A stretch of DNA of 64,000 nucleotides from Varroa destructor (GCF_002443255.2 NW_019211455.1:30965778-31029777), one strand, 5' to 3'. Shown: positions 13,901-26,099, counted from the stretch's first letter. Made by a program: numbers and translations. The notes: generated from the letters alone by a model not told the origin.

Positions 13901-15875
13901 GGGCAGCTTAACTAAAACACAGCCAGAATATTATCATTCGAAATAGGCCACTACTGCCCCGGCCCTGTTAGGTTCGATTCGTTCTAGCTGTCCTACTGCA
14001 TTTCGGCTGAACACTAGCTACAATATCGATACAGAAAAGTTATATTAAATATCGCCAATTAACCCTCTTTCAGTCTAGTCACGTTGCCTATCGTTTTGTC
14101 TGGTTGCTAAGCATCTAAGCATTACGTTGCCCTTGGCGGACATCACGGAGTTTGGCTCTAAGTGCCGCTTGAAGTTCTAGCAAAGATGATTGGTCGGATG
14201 TTTTTTTCATTTCTCTAGCATAGAACAATATTAGTGTTTTGTACCCTGCAAAGTATGTGTATACTATTAATCTGAAAGGATGAATTGCAAGGACATTTCA
14301 CACACCTACAAACAGGTTCCTTTTACTGAGGACCAAAGTTGAACGTTAATCGATATCTAAACTAAAATTCTAGTATCAATGCGGCCATTCTACGATTACC
14401 GGTCAAGCTGAGCCAAAACAGCAGAAATGTATATTACGTTGGCGTTCGTTCTAAATGGACTGCAATATCAGGTTTAGAATTCATTTAGGTCTGGAATTTA
14501 CGTGTCTGTGAAATTAGCGATGTTTTATGTGTGTCTTATAATTATTAACAAGATAATTAATGCGAAAAGCGTACAATATCCGTTAACTGTAGATATAAGA
14601 TATTAATGATTTACCATTACCATGTTTAAGAAAGATATAATCGTATTTTCTACTGTACACGATTATTATATAAGTCATTGAAAGTTTCATATACACGTGG
14701 CACTTGTACAAAAGGAAATTTACTAAATGCTTAGGCATAAGATGGTGGAACTGATTATCAGATCGTATATGAGGTATTTGCTGGCCTCGCCCGAAAGGAT
14801 TCATGCTCAACATGTTGACATTAGTTTCAACATAAGTTTCATTTGAATTCGCTTGAGGGGATGTCAATAAAATTATTTGGAGACCTTTTAAAAGTGTCAA
14901 CGGTTTTTTTTTTCATTTTAGTTTTCGAGATTTGCACCGTTGACGACAAGCTGTTTACGCGGATTGGAAAAAATCACATTCGAATACTCGTTGTAGACTT
15001 CACAGCGGAACACATTTTGAGCTTTGGATTGTGAACGATTTACATTTCATCGTTAATAACAATTTGGTATACAAGGCATCTTTTAGCTAACTTGATCACG
15101 ATGCCTGCTTATTGGGGTTGTCGTAAATTCACTCCTTTGCCTTTTGTACGTTTTGCGTAAGATGCAAATGACCCGCAATTGCTTATTGAGTCCCTTTGAA
15201 CTGATCGAGAAGGTCCTGTTGACTTTAAGCGGAATTGTTCAATAGTAGCCGATGTTCCCCCGTTGTCATTAAAAAAGTTTCTTTTACGAAGTCCCAAACC
15301 AACCCTTATGAATTGCAACATACTGAACCATTACTCAGAAGTAAACGTTTGTCATTCGGCAGGGCGATCTAATCCTGCGGCCGGTATTCGCTAGTGCATA
15401 ATTGGTTGCGCTATTGAATGCTTCCCGGAATCTCTTCTAGTAGAGGACGCAACGATTGAAAGCGCTTCATTTGTCCAACAAGATATATACTTATCTACTT
15501 TCAGGGGCGGATTTTCCGATAGTTTACCGATGGGTTAGAAAGGCACATGCTTCCTTGGCATCCTTCCGCAAACAAACACATGTCATACCCACGTACGTCT
15601 TATGGCCCGTATCCTGCTCTCCGGGATATGTCATGCTATCATTAGGTGCACAGTCTTGTTTACGCCCGCGTGGACCCGACGACAAGTAGGAAGTAGCACA
15701 TATATGCATATAGAGCGCGGCAGGCCACCAATCTTCATGTGTCACGCTATTAATAGTGTTGCGGTGATCTCCACCAAAAGAAAGGAAGACCGACTCGATT
15801 GATTCACATCCTTGCAGAGGCAGCAGATGACAGACAGTGTAAGAGAGTAATATATGCACCTAAAGTGTGGAGTCT
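10916..15875. other. Intergenic or intronic sequence
   Basis: AT-rich to about 13.67 kb, with a short (TA)n at 13,198-13,210. A GC-richer patch at 13,680-13,870 (starting GCGGCGCGG) has no clear frame. Open frames at 14,583-14,900 and 15,524-15,859 on the minus strand show no known motif. Confidence 0.5.
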
Positions 15876-16109
15876 AGACTGATCTGAAGCGGCAGCTTAA
15901 TTAAAGCCAATTGCAGCTTAATTGAAATGCGATTGGAGAAAGACACAAGGCGGGACTACAGTAATAATAACCAATCAAAATGTAATACCGATTATATATT
16001 GATTGTACAAGCCACAACTTCACTAAATTCAGGCAGTAAGTGCGGCTATATATGCTTTCTTTACACGACGTCAAACGCCATCAATTAAGCTGCCGCCCTA
16101 GATCAGTCT
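15876..16109. mobile_element. MITE-like element with 27 bp terminal inverted repeats
   Basis: The first 27 bases (15,876-15,902, beginning AGACTGATCT and ending GCGGCAGCTTAATT) recur as an inverted copy at 16,083-16,109. They differ only at the three bases after AGACTGATCT. The 234 bp unit has no open frame of note, which fits a non-autonomous DNA transposon (MITE). The block GCAGCTTAATT also repeats directly inside the left end (15,891 and 15,914). I see no clear target-site duplication: bases before 15,876 are GGAGTCT and those after 16,109 are GAATTGC. The superfamily cannot be named from this copy. Confidence 0.65.
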
Positions 16110-16318
16110 GAATTGCGCTTGTGGGCTGATCATACGTTTCGCTGGAGGTACCCATTGGCCTTCGACAATAATTCGTCTGGGCATTTGTGTCTCCGCGACT
16201 GTGACGCGATAGCCTTTTTTCCTTTCGGTAGGGTCCACTGCAGCATATCAGCACCGTAGAGCTGACGTACCAGTGTCAATGACCTGCTTAGCTGGAATCG
16301 TAACTCATCTGATTAGGG
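16110..16318 (-). pseudogene. Possible retroelement aspartic-protease remnant
   Basis: On the minus strand one frame reads IPAKQVIDTGTSALRC, then a TGA near 16,248, then an open stretch containing RKKGYRVTVAETQMPRRI and VEGQWVPPAKRM down to the edge of the inverted-repeat element. DTGTS after a hydrophobic strand is an aspartic-protease active-site pattern, and the strand-like text after it would suit a retropepsin. Another minus frame (GADMLQWTLPKGKKAIASQS) is open over the same bases, so the choice of frame is not secure. No reverse transcriptase is visible nearby. A chance match or a fragment of a cellular protease exon are the alternatives. Confidence 0.3.
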
Positions 16319-16975
16319 CCGAAACCCATTAATGATTGACGCTAAAGTTCCCTAGTCCTTTTCTCTAACGGCTTGCGCACTAATCAGCCTTTAGTTGCAT
16401 ACCAGTCCAGGAGACCCTAAACGACTCAGATATGGTTTTTTCCATTTGGGCTGACAGAAACTGTGTACAATCAATATTGAGGTTGAACGTACTCATTACA
16501 AAAGGGTGAAGGATCTCGTACAAAAATACCTTCCTCGATTCTACCTGTAAAACACCTGAAGATGCCTGCCAGTGTGTTTCGTTTATACTTACTATCATGA
16601 CGTCAGTTTCGTAAATTGAGCATAACAGGACAAACTCTGGTTAGATGTAGTAGATTAGGATGAATACGATGTTGTTGCTTTAGGCCGATCCGCCAAACAT
16701 ACTCAACAAGGCTGTCACCAAGGAACGCTGTGGTATAGGCCAATATGTATCCCTTTCAATGCGTTGCTATGGTAACGATAATTAGCAAGGTCTAGATAGA
16801 CCATCTTCGCTCATGTTCAATCAAATATGGCCTGTTTCTGTTGCTCGGCGTTTTAGCGCTCTACACCTTAGTCGGTATCAAGCTTCCTTACGTGCTCACT
16901 CCTCTACTTTTATCCATTGTATTTCGCATTGCCGGTTCGATGATGCCTTTGCAACAGCAGCTCGAGCTCCAAGCG

Positions 16976-17025
16976 CGATAGTGCCAGGCTTCGATAAAGT
17001 AAATAAAAAAAACCCGGCACTATCG
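16976..17025. repeat. Inverted repeat CGATAGTGCC
   Basis: CGATAGTGCC at 16,976-16,985 recurs as GGCACTATCG at 17,016-17,025 around an A-rich 30 base spacer. It may be a hairpin or the ends of a tiny deleted element. Confidence 0.7.
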
Positions 17026-18005
17026 AACGTTGGAATGTCAAGACAAGTCGACAATATTGGACTGGATTTAATTTCTCTTAATCGAAAATGTTACTCTTGA
17101 GAGATAAATGAAGCGAGTACGATCGCTGTTAAGCTTAGCCCTCGGCTTTGCTAGCCTCGAAGCTTACGACCTCACTTACACGTTTTCTAGAAACACTACG
17201 GCTGTACCGCCCTCACCGTGGAACTGCGGTCTTAGAAGTTCTAGCAATAACGGAATTATGTTGTCTTAACATTGGTTACAACGAGTCGACCGACGGAAAG
17301 AGGGTATATCCATTGAAGTCAGTCCAAGCGAGATACATTCGCGTAAATAGCAAAGGTAAACCGTCGTTCGATTAGTTTTGTGGAAGATTTTTAGGCTAAT
17401 TAGTAATATATTAACTACAGAGTGAATCGTATTTGATAATAACTTGTGATTGCTTGCGCTCCCCAAAGAGGTTTACATCGTGTCTTCAAGCGAGCCGTGA
17501 ATTGTACGTATATGCGCGTCTGAATACGACGCCAACAATATATGAGGTGTCTCCGTGCGAAATGGTGTAACTGCGATGTATGCTGAATTCGGGGGCCTTT
17601 GGCCTTCTCGCAGCGAGGCACTCTGTGTATACAGCTGGGTATTTAGAAAATTTCGTTCAAGTCGCATTAACGCCATATTTACTGGCTTCAATGGCGGTTC
17701 CGGAGCCGCAATACATTGACAGTGGATCGCTTATGCATCTTCAATGTGAACTCGTTTTTCCGAAATATATTGTTTGCCGTCTGGTTCGTTTACAGAGCTT
17801 ACCGATATCTAACCAATGAGCGACTGCGCTAAGCACGTTTATTTATTGATAGATACCAACTTGTTCAAAGATACGAGCAGATTAACTAATATACCACATA
17901 GCGAATAAGGATCGCGCGCTCGCCTACATATGGTGCTGTATTATATGAAATGCAATATATGGAACAACTACATATTAGTAAAGTTGTCTGCCATCGTCAC
18001 CGACC

Positions 18006-18046
18006 AATAAAAATAACACACCGATATTCGTTGTGTTATTTTTATT
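18006..18046. repeat. Perfect hairpin, 15 bp arms
   Basis: AATAAAAATAACACA (18,006-18,020) pairs perfectly with TGTGTTATTTTTATT (18,032-18,046) across an 11 base loop. The stem is short for a microRNA precursor; a MITE relic or chance AT palindrome is more likely. Confidence 0.8.
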
Positions 18047-19532
18047 ATTTATTTAAACATTATTAGTTAACGAAAAGCGTTATTTATATTGGTTATGCTC
18101 GCTATACATTGCGCATAAAGGGGGTTGCGTTTTGCGTTCCTCTTCTATTTTTGAAATTGAGTTTATGACTAGTTTTTCAAGATTAAAACGGCTGTTAAAA
18201 AATACATCCACCCAGAAAATAAAATCATAGCACACAGCAGGGTCGCTGGTCTGGCTTATTCTTCATCCATAGTTATAGGGATGTCAACGTATCCCGCAGG
18301 CAAACCATAGCGTAGACGACACATGGAACATTTCGTCTATTGGAATCCTTGTCAGAAGGAAACGGTTGATAATCGGATGAAGCGATAACTTAAACCACTT
18401 GGTAAAAGTTTAATGGGTCTGAAAAGTGTCACGCAATTGTATAACAAATGAAGCTAGCAATTTTGTTTCGCTGGAAGCCGTGCTGCACTTTTCAATGATT
18501 TCGTCAAATTTGGTATTACCCAAAGCCTCGTGTTCCAGATCTATCCAGCTTACTATGTTCTATACCGCACTGCCTGCTGCAACTGAAGCCAGTTGACACA
18601 AAAGGTATACCAAGTAAGACGTTTATCAATTTTTCTTTCAGCAATCGTTACCATAAATTAGTTTTTGGCCAACCTAGGAAGGCGAGAACGCAGATCATGT
18701 ATGTTTCATGGTATATTCCGCATATTTAACGCTTCGTCGAAATGGAATGGTTCGAACAGAAAGCTTAGTGATAGTAAACACTTCGATACAATCTGTACAC
18801 GTATACTTGACATTTTCGCTCAAGATGGGTATAAATATAGATGAAAGTCTTAAGGTTCTTGTCCGCCGACGATAAAAACTATCCGAACGTAGTAGAAAAA
18901 TATCAGGTTTGTCAAGCTAGTTTCAGAGAACTGGATAGATACACTGCCGACAGTTTAAGCAACTAAAACAATACATTGGCAACAAAAACTATGTTGTTAA
19001 TTTTTGATGGATTTCAGCGGATTAATCGAGATTGTACAAACATGAACGTTGCTTCGAACCTTACATTAACTAAGTTCATTGAAAAATTTTTACCAAGTTA
19101 CTGGCAATTGCTGTCTTCTGAATGCCCGGCATCCATTGAAATAGGCACTTTAAAATCGAACACACAATAGGTACCAATCCAGATATTGAATGTTAATGGA
19201 CAACACATTTCGGTATCACTGATACACGTAACAAGCTCCTCGGTAGGTGTTAACATATCAAAACAACAGCCTATTCACTAATGAACCCAATCCATTTTAT
19301 CTAATAAGAAATACTCGTCGTTGGTTTCCTAGTTTTGAAGCGAAACGTTTTTCAACTGATAGCAAAAACATCTACTAGTCCGAATACGAACAACATTAAC
19401 AGACGTGAACGTTTTTGTTTGGATCAACTACAGTAACTTAGAAAAGCGAACCTATTATTTCACTGCAGAACTTAATCGGGCTTCACAGTGTTTGCTACTC
19501 TGTTTGTTAAGCTTTTTTAGGTAATGGAATCA

Positions 19533-19568
19533 TGGAATGTCGAAACTTACTTAAGTTTCGACACTCCA
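19533..19568. repeat. Hairpin, 15 bp arms, one mismatch
   Basis: TGGAATGTCGAAACT (19,533-19,547) pairs with AGTTTCGACACTCCA (19,554-19,568), with one non-Watson-Crick position and a 6 base loop. It is followed within 60 bases by the palindrome TGACTTTAAAGTCA. Confidence 0.8.
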
Positions 19569-20961
19569 CGCAGTGTCTTATGGATCATTGGGACACTCGA
19601 TCCTAATATTTGACTTTAAAGTCATATATATACGTGTCGGTAAAATTTACGATGATCGGCATCAATCACGAAGGCCTCTACACAACTTTGGGAAATAAAA
19701 TCAGGCCCTAACGAGTGCATCTTAGAATATAGCGCTTGATATGATAGAGCTTCAGGAAGCTCTATAAGCACTCCTTCGGACAACTACTTGTCCTCTATGA
19801 AAACAGCTTTCCTAGCAAAACTCTGTTATCACCCAGATGAAAAGTAAATATTAGTAAGTACTGCGATCTAGTTTCCTCTCATATAGGTTTCATTTTAATC
19901 CGACACAGATAAAACGAATTTCTGTCGTTTCAAGCCTGCATATCACAAAAAATATTCGCCTTTCTTAATAGAAAGCTTAATAAATATATAACAAAGTTGT
20001 CATTGTATTAATTTAAGCTGAACGACTAATCTTTTAAATAACATGGCAGGTTTTGGTTTAAATTGAAAACAAACTCGTTTAAGAGGAAATTGCTGGCAGA
20101 AATTTCTGTTTGTGAAGGTTTCTGCTTGAAAAGTATATAGCAGATACATTTGCACGCCACACCGGAACCCTACGAAATTTCTGTACCGTTAGTCGTCGTC
20201 CTATTCTAAGCAGTTTTCGGATGACAAGCGTCAAAGATAAAAAAAAAAAAATATATAATTTGAGGATGTTCTAAGTAACATTCCTTTTTAGCGATAAAGC
20301 TAATTATGTCTGAAATAAGTGTACTTTTGATGTATTAAGGTAGGCTAAGGGTTTGCAGCGTACCTAAATGTCTCCGATACGGAAAACAAAGGAGAGTTCG
20401 TTGATGTATCTTTATTTTCATTTTAGGCCAAGTCAGGGGCCTTAACCTGCACTGCAATATGAAAAGCAATAGCCGTCAGATATCCTCCCAGAAACTACTT
20501 GCTCTACTCGATCCGTTACGTGTAATTTGTATACATTTCACCAATTGCTATACGAATGCACTGTCCCAGGTTGTCAATTGCTCTTGGAGCTTTCTATAAT
20601 CTTTGCCCTTCACGCGATCCCACGGGAAAAAGATAGAGAGGAGTCAAACCGCACGACTGGAGCGTCAATCTATGGCACTGTCGTGCAATGGGATCAATCG
20701 GCCTAAAACGTTTCTTCAAGCAGATTGATTGTTTCCTCGCGGTGTCACAGGTGGCTTCATTTTAGTGAAGCTAAAGGTTTTTTTACATTTAATGTTCTCC
20801 CTTCGAAGGTATAGAAAGGTTTGCAACTTGTCATGATCTAGCTAACTATTACGACTACCCAATCTCATTGTTCGAAGGAAAAACTGCCAAACAACACGTT
20901 GGCTTTACAGAGTCGCAATAATAGTAGCTCTTATTGAGTGACGTCATCGCTCGATACTCAC

Positions 20962-21073
20962 CCTCGCGTTCTCTGAGCCCGAGATGCAACGCTTTCGCTT
21001 ATTTACATAGCCATTCAGCTGGTGAGCTTCACCAGAGAAGTTGATGTAATCTGCGAAATTGCTAACACGTGCC
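20962..21073 (-). CDS. Candidate exon with strong donor
   Basis: On the minus strand a frame reading VSNFADYINFSGEAHQLNGY and then VNKRKRCISGSENAR runs directly into G|GTGAGT (plus 20,956-20,961), a good splice donor. A possible acceptor is the CAG ending at plus 21,074, though its pyrimidine tract is poor. Upstream on the same strand, the frame 21,112-21,429 is also open for 105 codons from an ATG. The product is not recognised. Confidence 0.22.
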
Positions 21074-21190
21074 CTGCGCTTCAATATATGATTAATGGGT
21101 AAAGGACGCCTCTAATGATTGCGTCTGCAATTGTTGAGTCTACTGTCCCTATAGGAATAGAAATGCACCTTTCGCATTGAAATGCATCGC

Positions 21191-21457
21191 TGAGTTTTCT
21201 TGAGCAAGCTAACGAGATGTCGGCTTGACGATGAGGTCATTCGACTGATCATTGAACTACGGCTCTGCATTGTAGTGACGCTGCAGGCTGTTACAGCTTG
21301 TGGTCTGCTTGGCATCACCTTGCCCGTAAATGGACTGTTCCCAACCGCCTCGAAATTACCTTTGTCGGCGAAAGTTATTGCCCGTATTCTGTGCGACGTT
21401 TGCGGAGTACCGCGGGAGGGACTCTTCATTTCGATGCTAAATTTTCGCCTAAGATAA
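21191..21457 (+). CDS. Open frame with coding-like codon use
   Basis: This plus frame is open from about 21,191 to a TAA at 21,455 and encodes residues including LDDEVIRLIIELRLCIVVTL and SAKVIARILCDVCGVPREG, many codons ending in G or C. The only early ATG in this frame is near the end, so if real it is an internal exon. A minus frame (21,112-21,429) and a second plus frame (21,298-21,552) overlap it, so it may reflect GC-rich sequence with few stops. No domain is recognised. Confidence 0.18.
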
Positions 21458-21758
21458 GCACTAACTCAAATTATGTCCCGAACGACGCATATTGGGCCAT
21501 ATATAAGCATTTGCCCTTTATATTTAATCTTTCGATTTACCAAAACAAATGATTTCAAGATGTCTTAAGCAATCCTTATGTGTGACAGACAACGCACTTA
21601 GTCTAATCCAAAAAATGATGGACCCATAGCTCTCTCAAGTTTGATGATTTTTACTTTTCGAGCAATGGATGTCAAATTAAGTTTCACCTTACGTGGAGAA
21701 TTGTTCTTTCGCTGTAGACACCCACTACGAATCGTAAACTGCTGATTCGCCGAAGCAG

Positions 21759-21803
21759 GTCCCACGGATAAGATGGAGCTCATCCGTCGCGCAGCCGAGA
21801 CTG
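21759..21803 (+). CDS. Candidate short exon ending at GTGAGT
   Basis: After an AG at 21,757-21,758 the plus strand encodes PTDKMELIRRAAETG and meets CTG|GTGAGT at 21,801-21,809. An ATG at 21,773 (AAGATGG, good Kozak context) could be the start, giving a 31 base first coding segment. The same frame is open upstream from about 21,600, interrupted only by a TGA at 21,742. Identity unknown. Confidence 0.2.
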
Positions 21804-21814
21804 GTGAGTCGTAG

Positions 21815-24800
21815 CTAGCGGCTTCCTCAACGCTTTTAAGGATTTGAATTGATTACAATGTAGTCTTCTGGTCAGAGTAAACGGCAGTTTTTACAGACGG
21901 TCTTTAGACCATACAACTAAATTTCCTTTGTTCAATGGGTTTACAAAGTGCTTACAATCCAATCGCGCAAAGTGGGTTTTTCCTCGGCTAACTTTGTCGC
22001 GCACTATGAAAACAAATTGATAACAGTGCCAAAAATAGACACACCAAGTAGATTACTTCTTTTAATTACAAAGAAGTTTGCGGAGCATCCGCAAGTCATT
22101 TTTTGCGTTGACATGCAGTGTTTTGCCGCTTAATAAACTCATGCTAGGGTATTACATATCCGGACGTTTTATAAAACTGTCCCGATATCTCGAAAAAAAT
22201 TCACAGGTATCCTGTTCATGGAATAAGGACCATGCTGGTGAGTAATATTAGCTATAAATAATTAGGACATTACAAAGGTTTATGTAGAACTTAAGATTTC
22301 CTAAGCTAAAAGTTCGCCGTAGAAAGCTCCACAGGCATGATGTTGCCTTTGAACTTCTTATTACCTATGTAACAAAATTGTCCAATAGGAACGTATAATG
22401 TCTATTCTGATGCAGCTACGATGTCGGCAAGTCACTCTTATGGTTCTATACTGGATCCTTGCGCTTTATTCTACATGGAAACATTACTTTTTTACCGTTA
22501 ATAATGACTTTCTTTATTACGGAACATTTCTGTTGATAGATGGCCCGTTCTTTCTGTTCCGGGTAATCACAAACGCAAAAGTACGATTACCTAAACGTTA
22601 CGGAAACAGTTTTTTTACTGCAGCTAATACTAAACTTTTCTAAAATTAAATTTGCTTTCTCCTAGTCACCTTAATCATATGTACACACAGATAAAGGTAA
22701 AGTTGTCCTAGATAACTTAGCTTTAGAGTTTGCGCCGCCTGCGGTTGCTTCTGGTTCGCCCCTGCTAACTATACGGTTAGTAGAGTTGATTATGTAAATA
22801 GTGACTGAAACACGTGCTAACCTGTAAACTAACGATAAAAAGACTAATTCCGCATAAACTGTTTTGAGTGCGATCTGAGTAGTGGGCAGACTGCTCTATC
22901 ACGTCCTGTTGTCCGTAAATCGATGAAACTTTGAGCGGTTTATCATAAAAATAAAGAAAAATACTACCTGATCATCTTGTAAGGTAATATATTTTCTTGA
23001 CCATGTAACGTTTCGTTCAGCTCTACCGAAGCCAAACAATAAAGTCAATCTATAGTTAAGTCTGTAAACTTCTTCATTTTGTAAATAAATGTAATTCCAG
23101 CAAAAAGTACGAGGCTACTCCAAACTCGCGTTCACCCTCATCTGAAGTCCCTGCAGTTTTCGCACTAAGCCTAACGTAAAGCGTCGGTAGGTAATTATTA
23201 CCAGATGAACAACTTATTGTTTGCTACACAAACTGTGCGAGATGATGTAGTTTGTATCACAATGCGCGACATAACGAAGAACCTTGAAACGTAATTTACT
23301 TGACTATCAGCCGTTAGGACGAAAGAGCCACATGGTCCTGACGCTATATAAAAAAATACAATAGGTTAACCGGCAGTGTCATATCACTGTGGACAATGGC
23401 TATAGATGCGTTCTACATAAACATTTAATACAGTGATAAAATACGTTCGTCGCATCGATGATTTGGGATGTATTGGCCGCCATTCTCTACGACCTTTTCC
23501 CATCTTCCACTATCGAATTGAATATATTTATTCTTGCTTGTTAGACATGTTTAGGCCTCGGGTTGAAGGAGCCGTTCAATCACGCGTTGAGATTCTTCGA
23601 TGTTGCATGTCCAGTTACTAATTTTACCTTTCAATGGTGGGAAAATGTGGCACAGTTGGCGTAAGGTCTGGAAGAAAATACGGTGTGTGCAAAGAAACCT
23701 CCTGTTCAAACTTTTGCAAAGCTACTTTCACAATATTTACTCCGCGCGGTTGGGCAGTGTCGTAGAGAAAAGATGATTTTACCTTGTATATCGGGTCTTC
23801 TTTGCTGGATAGCGCTGCTCACTCACTATAAGTGGACCTTTTTTGTTGATCGTTGTTAATATTCTTGTTGTTTCGAAGCACTTCCCAGTGCACTAAACTG
23901 CGTCAGTCCCACTACGCACAAATCGTAATTTTTTTCACACGGATTCAGCTTATTTACTGTCCTACCTGTATCTCATAGGGTTGGTTATCTATCCCTTCGT
24001 CTGCTTCGTAACGATGTACAGCCACCATTTCTTATCACCCGTAGCAATTCTGCGTTTCTACACGGAATTACTACTGGTCATCGTCTATTGTTACCGCTAC
24101 GCGTTGCTTTTCGGTTCAATTAATCAATTGTTCGCTACTTGAAATTTCCATGGATCTCGAATGGCCGACTAAACTGCGATACACCGTGCCAGCTTTATCA
24201 TTTAAGCTACGAAGTTTATGAACCTCTTCGAGCAGTCCCTTATCTTTGCTTGTTGGACTCGGTATGAGCACGCTCCTGTTTAAGCAAAAGGCAAAAGAAA
24301 ATACATTTTGCCGAAAATGCATTTTTTTTTTCCCTAGAATCGTTATCTTCAAAGTCCGCTGATCACAAAGCAACAAATATACAATGGATTCATGATGAAG
24401 TAGCATTTTTGAATGGATTCACGCAATAAAGAAAAAGACTTTTGGCTATCTCAAATCGACGTTCAGCCACAATGTCTGTGAAAATTTTCAGTGGTTAGCT
24501 CATATATGGGTCCGCATGATAACCGTATATTAGATGATAACTGTATATTCAATCATAATAGTACGGTTCTAACGGATTGTTGCGCTCGTCGTAAAGTTCT
24601 ATTCTTCAATCGGTTTAGTCTTAATTGTTTCGACCTGGATGAACGAGAATTTTGATTGAGTAGTGAATATAGTACAAGGTGCGGCAACACCAATGCGGGA
24701 ACGATTATGCAATGGCAGCCTTTGTTTGTTACGTCAATCAACGTAACGAGATTATGTAAATGAAGCATCATTCTGTTAGAAGAACGACTGAGACTATGTG

Positions 24801-25500
24801 AGAAAATGTATTACGACAACAGTCCCAGATGCATACACGCCCTACGCTAATAACTAAGCTAGCGTCTGTGGCACAGATACGCATCGAATTAGCATCCCCG
24901 TTTAAGACGTGGTCTGCGCTGTCCAGGTGTTGCCTGTCTGAAACTTGAATGTCCTGCACATAGAGGATGGAACGTCCTGTAATTCGGTCCTGGCTCTCGT
25001 AAACGGAACAGTTAGTTAAGCAATACACAGACAGCCACTTACATAGACGTCTTCGTGTTGATCTGTAGCCTACTATTCTTATTGATATAGAGTACGTGCC
25101 TGTGAACCTTCATTACGGAGCTTTGAGAAAAGTGGCCTTCCTCGAAAAGAGAGGATAACAGGCTAATCAATGTGCCATGCCCGAGCTAACTTTATGACTG
25201 AATTGTATTCAATGCTACACAACAAACATCCATCTATGGGTAGTGCGAACCAACGCAGGCCACTTGGCCACGCATCACGTTACCTTGCCAACGTTTCACT
25301 TCTTCTGTCTTACCCTTACCCTCTTCAAACAGCCACGACCAAAATCATGTCAAGCAGCTATAAACAGTAGCAGTTCTTCTCCGCAATACCCAAGCTTTTA
25401 GCCATTCTACCATCGAACATGGCTGTTGTAATAATCTAGACAGGACGGAAACCGATAGCAGGAGTGTGGGCGGAATAAAGCTACAAGACTCTTTTTCTCT
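21815..25500. other. Intergenic or intronic sequence
   Basis: AT-rich, with no recognisable gene. A tandem pair of 18 base units lies at 24,518-24,553 (ATGATAACCGTATATTAG and a close copy). Minus frames at 24,116-24,406 and 24,768-25,028 are unassigned. From 25,170 the DNA becomes GC-richer toward the 25.5-26.1 kb island. Confidence 0.5.
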
Positions 25501-25909
25501 GTCGCCAGGTCGTTTTGCGTAGATATGACCGTCCGTCAACTAACGGCGGTCTACAAACCCTGCGGGGGCAGCGGACGTTCAATCCATTGCCACTTTGTTT
25601 ATACCAAGGGAGTGGAGAAGTAAACTTGGATCCAATCAGCGGTTATATAGCTGCGGCGGAGCTGGTTATTAGGATAACCAACAGCGAGATACGCAACAGA
25701 AACCGACGGAACAAAGTGGAACATTGCGGGGTTGCGGGGGAGCAGCAGCGGTCATGAGAATAGTAAATGTAATGCTGATAGTGGTGGTTAAAATACCGAG
25801 GATGTTTCCGTCTCTACGGATTGAGGGCGGCTTGCATTTGTTGATTGCTGCGAAGCGCCAAAACACTGAATGAAGCGTGGCAACACAGTGCCGTGTCTGA
25901 TCTGATTGA
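25501..25909. other. GC-richer island before the 61 aa ORF
   Basis: A plus frame is open from 25,515 to 25,757. A 32-codon ATG frame (MTVRQLTAVYKPCGGSGRS) starts at 25,526. No known motif is seen; it may be 5' exon or promoter sequence. Confidence 0.3.
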
Positions 25910-26095
25910 ATGGCGAATGTATGTGATATGGTACAGCAACACAGTTCCGAGTGTACAAGCGAACTAATAATATGTGATCGGCCGGAATCGGTTTGGGAGG
26001 AACGTATCGTGTGCTACTGTTTCGTTTCGAATGCGTATCTCATATCGCTGTTTACCTATTTCGCAACTTCAGTGAGGGATCACAAAAGAAGATAA
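25910..26095 (+). CDS. Small ORF, 61 aa, one possible membrane segment
   Basis: An ATG (TGAATGG) opens 61 codons to TAA. The first 30 residues are polar and Cys-containing (MANVCDMVQQHSSECTSELI). Residues about 35-53 are hydrophobic and aromatic (CYCFVSNAYLISLFTYFA), followed by a basic tail (RDHKRR). That layout fits a single-pass membrane microprotein with a cytosolic basic tail. No family is recognised and the length is within chance. Confidence 0.2.
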   Translation: MANVCDMVQQHSSECTSELIICDRPESVWEERIVCYCFVSNAYLISLFTYFATSVRDHKRR

Positions 26096-26099
26096 TGTT

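Larger units (their letters stand above)
16330..20955. other. Intergenic or intronic sequence with small hairpins
   Basis: No gene is recognised. Frames at 16,380-16,598 (-), 16,813-17,100 (+), 17,148-17,375 (+) and 17,580-17,819 (+) are unassigned. The frame 18,976-19,279 (+) is open except for one TAG at 19,168. Hairpins at 16,976-17,025, 18,006-18,046 and 19,533-19,568 are listed separately. Confidence 0.5.

Noticed and set aside
15524..15859. 111-codon minus ORF beside the inverted-repeat element as a possible transposase
   Set aside because: It lies outside the element, shows no DDE or zinc-finger pattern, and does not continue the protease-like frame.
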